From Stappia sp. TSB10P1A (GTDB taxonomy: Bacteria > Pseudomonadota > Alphaproteobacteria > Rhizobiales > Stappiaceae), in assembly GCF_900185725.1 (NCBI RefSeq), contig NZ_FYAU01000014.1, positions 62,001 to 126,000 on the forward strand: 64,000 bases of DNA. The letters are read 5' to 3'. Position numbers and translations under genes: made by a program. Numbering within the stretch: the stretch's first letter is position 1; the number at the start of each line of letters is the position of its first letter. Shown piece by piece: positions 1 to 8,900 of this stretch. The notes below the pieces were generated by a model. The model saw nothing but the letters and a program-made list of their open reading frames with translations. It searched no databases and was not told the DNA's origin.

Positions 1-108
1 GACATTGTAGAAGGCCCAGGCAATGGCGGCCGAAAGGCCGAACAGGACGCCCGGCAAAAGGCGGCCCGGATGCCCCAGGCCGCCGGAGTCCCTGGTCGCG
101 CGGGACAT
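1..108 (-). CDS. DMT/EamA-family transporter, N-terminal fragment (cut by window edge)
   Basis: The reverse strand opens with ATG at 108 and runs off the window after 36 codons. The peptide has a short charged, Gly/Arg-rich start followed by a hydrophobic segment (LLPGVLFGLSAAIAWAFYNV) that looks like the first membrane helix of drug/metabolite transporter (EamA) proteins. Only 2 nt separate it from the stop of the upstream FAD dehydrogenase gene, so it is most likely the next gene of that operon. The family call rests on a single helix and is tentative. Confidence 0.45.
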   Translation of the reverse strand, partial: MSRATRDSGGLGHPGRLLPGVLFGLSAAIAWAFYNV

Positions 109-110
109 GG

Positions 111-1811
111 TCAGTCGTTGGCCCCGGCCATGTGGCGCGCGGCGATATAGCCGAAGGTGATCGCCGGGCCGAGGGTGATGCCGCCGCCGGGATAGTTGCC
201 GCCCATGATGCTGAGCGCGTCGTTGCCGGCCGCATACAGCCCGGCGATCGGCCGGCCCGCCTCGTCCAGCACCCGGGCGTTCCCGTCGGTCTTGAGGCCG
301 GCGAAGGTGCCGAGATCGCCGATCACCAGCTTGACCGCGTAGAACGGGCCCTTTTCGACCGGCGCGACGCAGGGGTTGGGCAGGTGCTCGGGATCGCCGA
401 GCGAGCGGTTGTAGGAGGTCGAGCCCTTGTGGAACATCGGGTCCTCGCCCTTGCGGGCATGCTCGTTGAAGGCGTCGACGGTCTTCTCCAACTGAGTCGC
501 GTCCGCGCCGATCTTCTGCGCCAGTTCACGCAGGCTCTTGCCCTCGAACAGGTAGCCGGAGCGGATATGGCCGCGATAGGGCACCGGCGCCGGCTTGACG
601 AAGCCGAGGCCGTATTTGCGCAAGGTCTTGTGGTCGGCGATGAAGAAGGCGCAGATCTCGCCGCCCTCGGCCTCGCAGGCCTTGCGCATCGCCTGGCAGA
701 AGTCGTGGTAGGAATCCGCCTCGTTGACGAAGCGCCGGCCCGAGCGCGTCACCGCGATGACGCCGGGCTTGGAGCGGTCGACGAAATGCGGGAAGACGCC
801 GAGCGTGCCGTCGCGGCGCGGCGGCTGCGACACCGGCACCCAGGCCGCGGTGTTGGGCAGGTCGTCGCGGATCGCGCCGCCCACGGCCGCGCCAAGGCGC
901 AGGCCGTCGCCGGTGTTGCCGGGAGGGGCCGGCGAGACGTGCTCATGGCCGGACGGGGAATGCGGGAACAGCTCCTTGCGCCGCACCGCGTCCTGCGGGA
1001 AGCCGCCGGCGGCCAGCACCACGCCCTTGCGCGCGGTGATCTCGACCGGGCCCTCGTCCGTGTCGACGATGGCGCCGGTGACGGTGCCGCGCTCGTCGCG
1101 CAGCAGCTCGCGCACCCCGGCGCGGGTCCAGATCGGCACGTTCATGTCGAAGCAGGACCTGGCGAGGCGCCCGACCAGCGCGTTGCCGTTGACGAGGCGC
1201 ATCGGCCGGCCGTGGAAGGCCATGTCCTTGAGGAACTTGATGAACAGCTTGGCGACATAGAAGGCCGAGATCGGCGACCTGGTGACGCGGAAGAAGTGCA
1301 GCAGTTCCTTGCCCGAGCCGATCATCATGCCGAGGAAGGTGATCTCGGCGAGCGGCGGGCGCAGGCGGCGGATCTCCTTGCCGAGTTCGCGCCCGTCGAA
1401 GGGGCGCGCGACGATGGACCGTCCGCCCGGCATGCCGCCCGGCGCGTCCGGGTGATAATCGGCGAAGGTCGGGCCGAGGTCGAACTGCAGCGCGGTCTTC
1501 TCCTCGAAGAACTCGACCGCCTTGGGGCCGGCCTCCAGGAAGGCGTCGACGCGGGCCGGATCGAAGAACGCCCCGGTCTCGTGCTCCAGATAGGTGCGCG
1601 CCTTCTCGGGCGTGTCCTCGACGCCGGCGCGCTTTGCCGGACCGCTGCAGGGGATCCACATCCAGCCGCCCGACCGGGCGGTGGTGCCGCCGAACACCGG
1701 CTCCTTCTCCACCACCAGGACATCGAGCCGGCGATGGGCGGCCGAGACGGCGCTGGCCAGACCGCCGGCGCCCGATCCGACGACGAGAACGTCGCAACTG
1801 TGCTTTTTCAT
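111..1811 (-). CDS. FAD-dependent dehydrogenase, 3-ketosteroid-dehydrogenase/fumarate-reductase flavoprotein type
   Basis: A 566-residue flavoprotein. Residues 11-17 carry the GxGxxG dinucleotide-binding motif (VGSGAGG), followed by an acidic residue near position 35 (VVEKE) and a GGTTARSGG loop, as in the FAD_binding_2 family. The C-terminal 30 residues contain GNYPGGG and an FGYIAARHM tail, typical of 3-ketosteroid delta-1-dehydrogenase relatives that flip between FAD sites. It probably oxidises or reduces a C=C bond in a cyclic or steroid-like substrate; the substrate cannot be read from sequence. It lies 29 bp after an SDR oxidoreductase gene on the same strand and directly before a DMT transporter gene. 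The trio faces a divergent TRAP uptake operon, which suggests a small catabolic unit. Confidence 0.8.
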   Translation of the reverse strand: MKKHSCDVLVVGSGAGGLASAVSAAHRRLDVLVVEKEPVFGGTTARSGGWMWIPCSGPAKRAGVEDTPEKARTYLEHETGAFFDPARVDAFLEAGPKAVEFFEEKTALQFDLGPTFADYHPDAPGGMPGGRSIVARPFDGRELGKEIRRLRPPLAEITFLGMMIGSGKELLHFFRVTRSPISAFYVAKLFIKFLKDMAFHGRPMRLVNGNALVGRLARSCFDMNVPIWTRAGVRELLRDERGTVTGAIVDTDEGPVEITARKGVVLAAGGFPQDAVRRKELFPHSPSGHEHVSPAPPGNTGDGLRLGAAVGGAIRDDLPNTAAWVPVSQPPRRDGTLGVFPHFVDRSKPGVIAVTRSGRRFVNEADSYHDFCQAMRKACEAEGGEICAFFIADHKTLRKYGLGFVKPAPVPYRGHIRSGYLFEGKSLRELAQKIGADATQLEKTVDAFNEHARKGEDPMFHKGSTSYNRSLGDPEHLPNPCVAPVEKGPFYAVKLVIGDLGTFAGLKTDGNARVLDEAGRPIAGLYAAGNDALSIMGGNYPGGGITLGPAITFGYIAARHMAGAND

Positions 1812-1840
1812 TGGTGCAATTCCTTGAGGGACGGGCCGGA

Positions 1841-2593
1841 TCAGGCCGCCAGATAGCCGCCGTCGACGGGCAGGATGGCGCCGGTCACGTAGCTGGACAT
1901 GTCGGAGGCGAGGAACAGGACGGGGCCGACGAGCTCCTCCGGCTGGCCGGTGCGCCCGAGCGGCGTATGCGCCATGAACCGGCCGATGGCCGCCTCGTTG
2001 CCGCGCGTGTGCTCGGTCATCGGCGTGTCGATGACGCCGGGAGCAATGGCGTTGACCCTGACGCCGCGCGGGGCGAATTCATGGGCCAGCGCCTTGGTGA
2101 ACTGGGCGAGGGCGCCCTTGCTGGCGATATAGGCGGCAATGCCGGGCCCGGCCGACAGCGACATGATCGAGGCGAGATTGACGATCCGCCCGCCCGTTGC
2201 CTCGAGCTGCGCCGCGAAGGCCAGCACCATGTTGCGCGGCCCGTCGACATTGACGCGGAACGTCTGGTCCCACTCCGCCTCGAAGCCGGGATCGCCGAAC
2301 CGGTGCCGCTTCAGGATGCCGGCATTGTTGACGAGGATGCGGGCAGCGCCCAGCTCCGCGCGGGTCTTCTCGGCGAAGGCGCGGGCGGCAGCGGGATCGG
2401 ACACGTCGCACCGCGCGCTCAAGGTCTTCACCCCCGCCTCGGCCGCCAGCGCGGCGGTCTGTGCGGCGGCGTCGGCGTTGATGTCGCACACCGCCACATG
2501 CGCGCCGGCCCGGGCAAGACCCAGCGCGATCGCCCGGCCATTCCCCTGTCCGGCGCCTGTCACGACGGCGACGGAGCCTTCAACTCCAATCAT
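1841..2593 (-). CDS. SDR-family NAD(P)-dependent oxidoreductase
   Basis: A 250-residue classical short-chain dehydrogenase/reductase. The cofactor motif TGxxxGxG is at residues 12-19 (TGAGQGNG), NNAG at 89-92, and the catalytic Ser142, Tyr155 and Lys159 (YxxxK as YIASK) are all present. The C-terminal P-V-D-G-G-Y signature of the family is intact. Asp37, at the end of beta-2 (VCDIN), favours NAD over NADP. It would oxidise an alcohol or reduce a ketone. The stop lies 29 bp before the FAD dehydrogenase start, so the two are probably co-transcribed, with the promoter in the divergent region at 2594-2760. Confidence 0.88.
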   Translation of the reverse strand: MIGVEGSVAVVTGAGQGNGRAIALGLARAGAHVAVCDINADAAAQTAALAAEAGVKTLSARCDVSDPAAARAFAEKTRAELGAARILVNNAGILKRHRFGDPGFEAEWDQTFRVNVDGPRNMVLAFAAQLEATGGRIVNLASIMSLSAGPGIAAYIASKGALAQFTKALAHEFAPRGVRVNAIAPGVIDTPMTEHTRGNEAAIGRFMAHTPLGRTGQPEELVGPVLFLASDMSSYVTGAILPVDGGYLAA

Positions 2594-2607
2594 GGGCGTC
2601 TCCCGGA

Positions 2608-2635
2608 ATTAGTGTATTGCTAATCAGTTTGATTA
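2608..2635. promoter_or_regulatory. Two overlapping dyads between divergent SDR and TRAP operons (operator candidate)
   Basis: ATTAG (2608-2612) and CTAAT (2620-2624) form one inverted repeat. TAATCA-GTT-TGATTA (2621-2635) is a second, perfect 6+6 bp dyad sharing bases with the first. They sit in an AT-rich stretch of the 167-bp divergent intergenic region, immediately followed by TATAGATAACAC. The position between a catabolic pair and its likely uptake system suggests a shared regulator site; no regulator gene is adjacent in the window. Confidence 0.4.
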
Positions 2636-2760
2636 TAGATAACACTTGAGTTAGGCAAGCGGGGGGTCGAAAAAAGCCGCTCGCGCCTCGCCCGCCGCCG
2701 GACAGAGCGGCAGAAAAGCAAAGAGATGCCCCGTTCGGGGTGCGTTTTAGGGAGGTCCTG

Positions 2761-3792
2761 ATGAAGGCACGGCTCGCAACCGCTGCGCTGGCGGCAACCA
2801 TGCTTACCGCTGTTCCGGCGCTTGCCGACAGCTACGACCTGCAGAGCGTTTTCGGCCTGCAGGTGCCCTCGATCGGCCAGAGCCCGGTCAAGTGGGCCGA
2901 GCGCGTCAAGCTGATGACCGACGGCGCCATCGACATCAAGGTGCACGGCGCCGGCGATTTCGTGCCGCCGTTCGAGGTGTTCGAGGCGGTCAGCACCGGC
3001 GCGATCCCGATGGGCTTCGACTGGATCGGCTACTGGGCGAGCTCGATTCCGGTCGCCAATCTCGTCGGCTCGATGCCCTTCGGCCCGACCCCGGAAGTGG
3101 CGCTCGGCTGGATGTTCGAGGGCGGCGGCCTGGAGATCATCCAGAAGGCTTACGATCCGCACGGCGTGAAGATCATCCCGTGCCATCTCGTCGTGCCGGA
3201 GGCCGGCGGCTGGTTCAACAAGGAGATCAACACCGCCGAGGACTTCAAGGGCCTCAACATGCGCATCGCCGGCCTTGGCGGCCAGGCGCTCGCCCGCCTC
3301 GGCGCCAACACCCAGCTCGTGCCGGCCGGCGAGATCTTCGTGTCGCTGGAGACCGGCCGCATCGACGCGACGGAGTTCTCCGCGCCGCAGCTCGACATCG
3401 GCTTCGGCTTCGAGAAGGTCGCCAAGACCTATTACTTCCCGGGCTGGCACCAGCCGTCGAGCTGGGACTCCATCATCGTCAACATGGACGTGTGGAACGG
3501 CTTCACCGAGGGCCAGCAGCAGATCATGGTCGAGGCCTGCAAGGCCAACATCACGGCGAACCTTGCCGACCAGATCCACCAGCAGGCGATCGCCATCGCC
3601 AAGATCCGCGAGGCCGGCGTCGAGATCAAGCGCTTCCCCGACGAGGTGCTGGTGGCGCTGCGCGAGGCCTCCCAGGCGGTGATGGAGGACGAGGCGGCCA
3701 AGGACGCGATCTTCAAGGAGGCGCTCGACTCGCTGAACGCCTATATCGAGCGCGTCGGCGAATGGGGTGAGTTGCAGGCGCTGCCGCGCTAA
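2761..3792 (+). CDS. TRAP transporter substrate-binding protein, TakP-like
   Basis: Periplasmic solute receptor of a tripartite ATP-independent transporter, 343 residues. An Sec signal peptide occupies residues 1-23 (AVPALA-DS). Landmarks of the TakP (2-oxo acid binding) branch are seen: SVFGLQVP near 29-36, the conserved Arg168 in MRIAGLGG that normally grips the substrate carboxylate, ATEFSAPQ at 203-210 and YYFPGWHQP at 224-232. The ATG at 2761 is chosen over one seven codons upstream because GGGAGG lies 5 nt before it and the signal peptide then starts properly. It heads an operon with the small and large permeases. The ligand is probably a mono-carboxylate (2-oxo or hydroxy acid), inferred from family only. 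Confidence 0.88.
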   Translation: MKARLATAALAATMLTAVPALADSYDLQSVFGLQVPSIGQSPVKWAERVKLMTDGAIDIKVHGAGDFVPPFEVFEAVSTGAIPMGFDWIGYWASSIPVANLVGSMPFGPTPEVALGWMFEGGGLEIIQKAYDPHGVKIIPCHLVVPEAGGWFNKEINTAEDFKGLNMRIAGLGGQALARLGANTQLVPAGEIFVSLETGRIDATEFSAPQLDIGFGFEKVAKTYYFPGWHQPSSWDSIIVNMDVWNGFTEGQQQIMVEACKANITANLADQIHQQAIAIAKIREAGVEIKRFPDEVLVALREASQAVMEDEAAKDAIFKEALDSLNAYIERVGEWGELQALPR

Positions 3793-3815
3793 GCCAGTCT
3801 CACAGACCACTGATC

Positions 3816-3843
3816 GGACGGCATCCCGCGACGGGTGCCGTCC
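3816..3843 (+). terminator. Intercistronic hairpin between TRAP receptor and permease genes
   Basis: GGACGGCA pairs with TGCCGTCC, continued by CCCG/CGGG with a one-base bulge and a 3-nt loop, followed by TTT. The position between receptor and permease genes fits partial termination or 3'-end stabilisation, which would make receptor mRNA more abundant than permease mRNA. Confidence 0.5.
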
Positions 3844-3896
3844 TTTCGCACTCAAACGCCCCGCAAGGTCACGCCCGCAAGGTGAGGGAGGTCGTC

Positions 3897-4469
3897 TTGT
3901 CCGAACTGAGCCGCAAGGCGGGAGAGGCGCTGTCCTTTCCCGGCAAGATCGTCGGCTGGCTGGTGCTGCCGCTGATCGTCTCCGTCTGTCTCGGCGTGCT
4001 GGCCGCCAAGGTCGGCACCAACCGGCTGGCCGACTGGGGCGTGCGCGTGCCGCTGTTCGACACCGGCGTCACCGTCAACACCCTGCTCGACCTGCAATGG
4101 CACATCTTCGCGCTGCTGGTGCTGTTCGGCGGCGTCTATGCCTATCGCGACCGCAGCCATGTCAGCGTCGACTTCCTCGCCTCCGGCTTTTCCGCCCGCA
4201 CCAGGGCCGTGGTCGATCTGGTCTGCGACCTGATCTTCCTCTTGCCCTTCTGCCTCATCATCGTCTGGTTCGGCACGCGCTTCGCCCACCGGGCCTATGT
4301 CACCGGCGAGGGCTCGACCTATGGCGGCATGATCGACCGCTGGATGATCAAGGCCTGCATTCCGCTCGCCTTCTCGCTGCTCGGCCTTGCGGCCGTCAAC
4401 CGCATCATCGGCACCGCGATCGCCCTGGCGCGCGGCGACTTCTCTGCCAAGGACAAGAAGGGCTCGTGA
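3897..4469 (+). CDS. TRAP transporter small permease (DctQ family)
   Basis: A 190-residue membrane protein with four hydrophobic helices: about residues 16-36, 61-83, 103-127 and 149-168 counted from the TTG start. It includes the DctQ-type stretch around HIFALLVLFGGVYAYRDRSHV after helix 2. It forms the membrane complex with the large permease downstream. TTG at 3897 is preferred over GTG at 3882 because the strong Shine-Dalgarno AGGGAGG (3885-3891) would lie inside the gene if the GTG were used. The stop overlaps the next start (TGATG), so the two permeases are translationally coupled. Confidence 0.85.
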   Translation: MSELSRKAGEALSFPGKIVGWLVLPLIVSVCLGVLAAKVGTNRLADWGVRVPLFDTGVTVNTLLDLQWHIFALLVLFGGVYAYRDRSHVSVDFLASGFSARTRAVVDLVCDLIFLLPFCLIIVWFGTRFAHRAYVTGEGSTYGGMIDRWMIKACIPLAFSLLGLAAVNRIIGTAIALARGDFSAKDKKGS

Positions 4470-5809
4470 TGGAAGACGCTTTCTGGCCGCTGCTGATGCT
4501 GCTCGGGCTGATGGGCGGCATCTTCGCGGGCTATCCCGTCGCCTTCGTCCTTGCCGGCATCGGCATCCTCTTCGCCGTGATGGCCGGCGTCCCGCTGATC
4601 TTCCTGTCGACCACCGTCGCGCGGATCTATTCCGGCACGCTGACCAACTGGCTGCTGATCGCCATTCCGCTCTTCGTCTTCATGGGGCTGATGCTGGAGC
4701 GCTCCGGCGTTGCCGAGCGGCTGCTGAAGTCGCTGGCCTCGGTGTTTCGCGGCATGCCGGGCGGCTATGCCTTCGCGGTCGCGATCATCGGCGTCGTCAT
4801 GGCCGCCTCGACCGGCATCATCGGCGCCTCGGTGGTGCTGATGGGCATGATGGCGCTGCCGACCATGCTGCAGAACCGCTACGATCCGAAGATCGCCACC
4901 GGCCTGATCGCGGCGAGCGGCACGCTCGGCATCCTGATCCCGCCGAGCATCATGCTGATCGTGCTGGGCGACCAGTTGCGCGTGTCGGTCGGCGACCTGT
5001 TCATGGCCGCCGTCGGTCCGGGCCTGCTGCTCGGCCTGCTCTACATGCTCTACCTGGTCTTCGTCGCGATCTTCCAGCCACATCGCATGCCGGCGGCGCC
5101 GGCGGCCGATCCGCGGCCGTTCTGGCGGGCGGCGGCGAGCCTGGTGCTCGACCTGCTGGCGCCCGTGCTGCTGATCGTCTCGGTGCTCGGCACCATCGTC
5201 GCCGGCATCGCCACGCCGACCGAGTCCGCCGCCATCGGCGCGCTCGGCGCCATGGTGCTGGCGCTGGTGTCGCGCCAGCTCGACTGGGCAACGCTCTATG
5301 CGGCGCTGCGCGACACCACCAAGACCACCGCGATGATCATCTTCGTCATGCTCGGCGCGACCGTCTTCTCGGTCGTCTTCCGCAAGCTCGGCGGCGATGC
5401 GCTGATCGCCGACCTGTTCTCGGTGCATGTAGAGCGGCCCTATGTGGTGATCATCATGATCATGGCACTGGTCTTCGTGCTCGGCTTCTTTCTTGAGTGG
5501 GTGGAGATCACGCTCGTCGTGGTGCCGATCGTCGCCCCCGTCGTCGCCGGGCTCGACTTCGGCCTGACGCCGGAGCAGACGCTGATCTGGTTCGCCATCG
5601 CGCTGGCGGTCAACCTGCAGACGTCGTTCCTGACCCCGCCTTTCGGCTATGCGCTGTTCTACCTGCGCGGCATCGCGCCGAAAGGCGTCTCCATCGGCAC
5701 GATCTATCGCGGCGTCATTCCTTTCGTGATCCTGCAGGTCTTGGCGCTGGCGGCGGTGATCTGCTGGCCGCAGATCGCCCTCTACCTGCCGCTGGCCCTG
5801 TCGAAATAG
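4469..5809 (+). CDS. TRAP transporter large permease (DctM family)
   Basis: A 446-residue polytopic protein with about 12 hydrophobic segments. It catalyses Na+-driven import of the solute delivered by the receptor encoded upstream. Family markers are GYPVAFVLAGIGILF near the start, the STGIIGASVVLMG loop, the SGTLGILIPPSIMLI segment and the C-terminal NLQTSFLTPPFGYALFYLRG signature. Length is normal for DctM. The ATG overlaps the small-permease stop by 1 nt. A strong hairpin follows within 3 bp of the stop, so the operon probably ends here. Confidence 0.92.
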   Translation: MEDAFWPLLMLLGLMGGIFAGYPVAFVLAGIGILFAVMAGVPLIFLSTTVARIYSGTLTNWLLIAIPLFVFMGLMLERSGVAERLLKSLASVFRGMPGGYAFAVAIIGVVMAASTGIIGASVVLMGMMALPTMLQNRYDPKIATGLIAASGTLGILIPPSIMLIVLGDQLRVSVGDLFMAAVGPGLLLGLLYMLYLVFVAIFQPHRMPAAPAADPRPFWRAAASLVLDLLAPVLLIVSVLGTIVAGIATPTESAAIGALGAMVLALVSRQLDWATLYAALRDTTKTTAMIIFVMLGATVFSVVFRKLGGDALIADLFSVHVERPYVVIIMIMALVFVLGFFLEWVEITLVVVPIVAPVVAGLDFGLTPEQTLIWFAIALAVNLQTSFLTPPFGYALFYLRGIAPKGVSIGTIYRGVIPFVILQVLALAAVICWPQIALYLPLALSK

Positions 5810-5811
5810 CG

Positions 5812-5835
5812 CGCCGCCGGCCAGGTCCGGCGGCG
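5812..5835 (+). terminator. Terminator-like hairpin after TRAP operon
   Basis: A perfect 9-bp GC stem, CGCCGCCGG (5812-5820) with CCGGCGGCG (5827-5835), and a 6-nt loop, 2 nt after the DctM stop. No clear T-run follows, so efficiency is uncertain. Confidence 0.55.
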
Positions 5836-5897
5836 GGGGATGAGTTAACTCTTTCGATTGTCATTCATAAATCGTTGGCATTTTGCCGATCTTCGCT

Positions 5898-5926
5898 TTG
5901 AAGCATTTACCTGTTGCAGGCATACT
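5898..5926 (+). promoter_or_regulatory. Sigma-70-type promoter, probably giving a leaderless mRNA
   Basis: TTGAAG (5898-5903), exactly 17 bp spacer, CATACT (5921-5926). The expected transcription start, about 7 nt downstream, coincides with the ATG at 5933 of the GGDEF gene. No Shine-Dalgarno-like sequence precedes that ATG. Confidence 0.45.
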
Positions 5927-5932
5927 CGGCCC

Positions 5933-8900
5933 ATGAATTCCATCGTCCTCGATGCGCTGCCCGCAAACGAAGACAGTCGCCTGCGGGCGCTGCGCCGGCT
6001 CGGCATCCTGCATTCGGAGCGGTCGACGGAATTCGACGCCCTGGTCGAGGCGGCGGCGGCGGTCATGGACTGTCCGATCGCGATGGTCTCGTTCGTCGAC
6101 GAGCACGAACAGTGGTTGAAGGCCTTTTGCGGGCTGGATTTCCAGGAAACGCCCCGCAAGGCGGCGATCTGCCGCCACACCATTCTCAGCCCCGATCTGC
6201 TCGTGGTTCGCGATCTCGCCGCCGACCCCCGGTTCCAGCACGACCGGCTGGTGGTCGAGCCGCCGCATGTGCGCTTCTATGTCGGGTGTCCGCTGTCGAT
6301 CGACGGCGTCCACCGGCTCGGTTCGCTCTGCGTGATGCACACCGAGCCGCGCGAACCGACCCCGTCGCAACTGCAGCAATTGCGCCGGCTCGGCGTTGCC
6401 GTGGAAGGGCTGATACGGGCCTATGCCGCCCAGGCGGAGGCGGCCACCTTGCGCGAGGACGCGGTGCGCCAGCAGGCGCTGGTTGAGACCCAGTCCCAGC
6501 TCCTTGCACAGACCACCAGCATCTCCGGCGTCGGCGGCTGGGAACTCGACCTGGAGCGCGACACGCTGCTGTGGACGGATCAGGTCCGCCGCCTGCTGGA
6601 GGTGGACGACGACTACGTCCCGGACTTGAAGGAGGCCTTCGGCTTCTTCCGGCCCGAGGCGAGAGGCGAATTGCGCCGGGCGCTCGACGATGCGCGGCTG
6701 AGGGGCTTTCCCTTCAGCCTCGAACTCCTCGCACGCACCGCCAAGGGCCGCGAGCGCTGGGTCCGTCTCGCCGGCAAGCCGTTGATGCGCGAGGACAGGA
6801 CCCTGCGCATCGTCGGCGCGATCCGCGATGTCACCGACCGCAAGACGGCCGAGATCCGGCTGCAGCATTCCGAGGCGCTGTATCGCACGACGCTGCTCTC
6901 CCTGTCCGAGGGGGTGATCGTCGCCGATGCCGACGGCCGGATCCTGTCCCACAACCCGGCGGCGCTCGCCATGCTCGGCCTGGACGGGCAGGACATTACG
7001 GGCCGCGAGTTGCAGACGCTCGACCTCGACTTTCTCGCCAAGGACGGCGGGCAGGGCAGCCTTGGCAACCTTCTCGCGCGCGGCGTCGCGGATCCGGCCA
7101 GCCTGTCCAGCACCGTTGCCGGCCTGCGCCTCGGCGATGGGGTCCTGCGCTGGCTCAATCTCAATGCGGTGGCCTATTCCGGTCCCGGCGACGGGGCCGG
7201 CGGGGGCGCGGTGATCTCCCTCACCGATGTCACCGAGACGGTGCGCCAGGCGGTGACGCTCGAAGGGGTGTTCCGGAACTATCCCGGCGCCGTGGTCTAT
7301 TTCGACCAGGACCTTGTCGTCGCCGGCTGGAACCGGGCTTTCGAGACCCTGCTCGACGTGCCGCCCGACTATCTGAGGCGGCGTCCCTCGCTCGCCGACT
7401 ACGTGCTGATGAACGCCGAGCGCGGCGAATATGGCGAAGGCGATCCGCGGGAACTCGCCCGCCAGCGGCTCGAAACCATCCTCGGCGGACCCGAACATGC
7501 CTATGAGCGCAGCCGGCCAAACGGCATGATGCTCGATATTCGCGGCACCTTCCTGCCGGGCGGCGGGTTGCTGTCGACCTTCACGGACATCTCCGACCGC
7601 AAGCGGATCGAGCGGCAGCTTATCGAGAACGCGCGTGTGGCACGCGAGAAGTCCGACGAGTTGGAGACCGTGCTCGCCAACATGAACCAGGGGGTCAGCG
7701 TCTTCGACCGGGACGGCCGCTTGACCCTGTGGAACGAGCAATATGTCTCGCTGTTCGGCTTCGAGCCCGACGCCATCGCGCCTGGAAGGCCCTTCCGCGA
7801 ACTGGTGTTCCAGACCAACGTGCGGCAGGAGGCGCGCGAGGATGTCGAGGCCCGCATCACAATGCTGATGCGGCGCATGGAAGCGGGCGAGACCATGCGC
7901 TCCACCTTCCGTCTGAAGACCGGCCGCATCATCTCCACCGTCCATGCCCCGCTGCCCGACGGCGGCTGGGTGGGAACGCATGAAGATGTCACCGAGCGCG
8001 AGCTTGCCGCCGACAAGGTGCTGCATGCGGCCCGCCACGACACGCTGACCGGCCTGGCCAACCGGACCTATCTCAACGAGCAGCTCGAAAAGCTCGCCAC
8101 CGGCGAGGCGCCGGCCGAGGGGTGTCTCGGAATTCTGATGCTGGTCGATCTCGACCGGTTCAAGCCGGTGAACGACGCGCTCGGCCACAATGCCGGCGAC
8201 GCGGTGCTATGCGAGGTGGCGCGCCGGCTGCGGCTGTGCGTGCGCGAGAGCGACTTCGTCGCGCGCATCGGCGGCGACGAATTCGCCGTGCTGCTGTTGT
8301 CGGGAAGCGGGCTGACCTGGCCGTCCGATCTGGCGGAAGCGGCGGCGCGCAGGATCCTGTCCGCCATGTCGACGCGGTTCGCCGTCGAGGGCAGCAGCAT
8401 CCAGATCGGCGCCAGCATCGGCATCGCGCCGATCCTTCGCGGCGCCGAGATGTCCGAGCTCCTGCGCCACGCGGATGCCGCGCTCTACCAGGTCAAGCAC
8501 CAGGGACGGAACGGCTTCCGCATTCACGAGCCGCCGGTCGACGAACCGGCGGGAGCGGGGCAGGTCATCGCCTGGCCGGGAGCGGCGGCAGCGGCCGCGG
8601 CCGGCACCGTCGCCCCGGTACTGCTTCGACCGGCGCCCTCCGGCGGCGAGTTGCTGTTCCAGCCGATCGTCTGTCTGCGCAGCCGCGAATTGCGGGGCTA
8701 TCAGGCGCTGCAGCATCTGCCGGGCCAGACCGGCGGAGCCGGGGACGTGGCGCAGGACACCGCGGCGGTGGAAGCGGCGACCGCCGGGCTTCTGCGCGAG
8801 GCGCTGAGCGCGGCGGTCCGGCTGCCCGACGCGCAGATGATCTCCCTGTCGCTCGGTGCGCGCCAGTTCGGCCTCGAAACCCTGGCGGCCACCATCGAGC

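Noticed and set aside
132-1856. Long plus-strand open frame (574 codons) opposite the FAD dehydrogenase
   Set aside because: It is the antisense shadow of a gene with clear FAD motifs; its product is Arg/Gly/Ala-rich without family features.
3767-4468. Extending the DctM gene upstream by 234 codons
   Set aside because: That part overlaps the DctQ gene in another frame and is not TRAP-like; the ATG at 4469 is coupled to the DctQ stop and gives normal length.
5861-8188. Minus-strand open frame of 775 codons opposite the GGDEF gene
   Set aside because: High-GC antisense frame; the plus strand carries intact GAF, PAS and GGDEF motifs.
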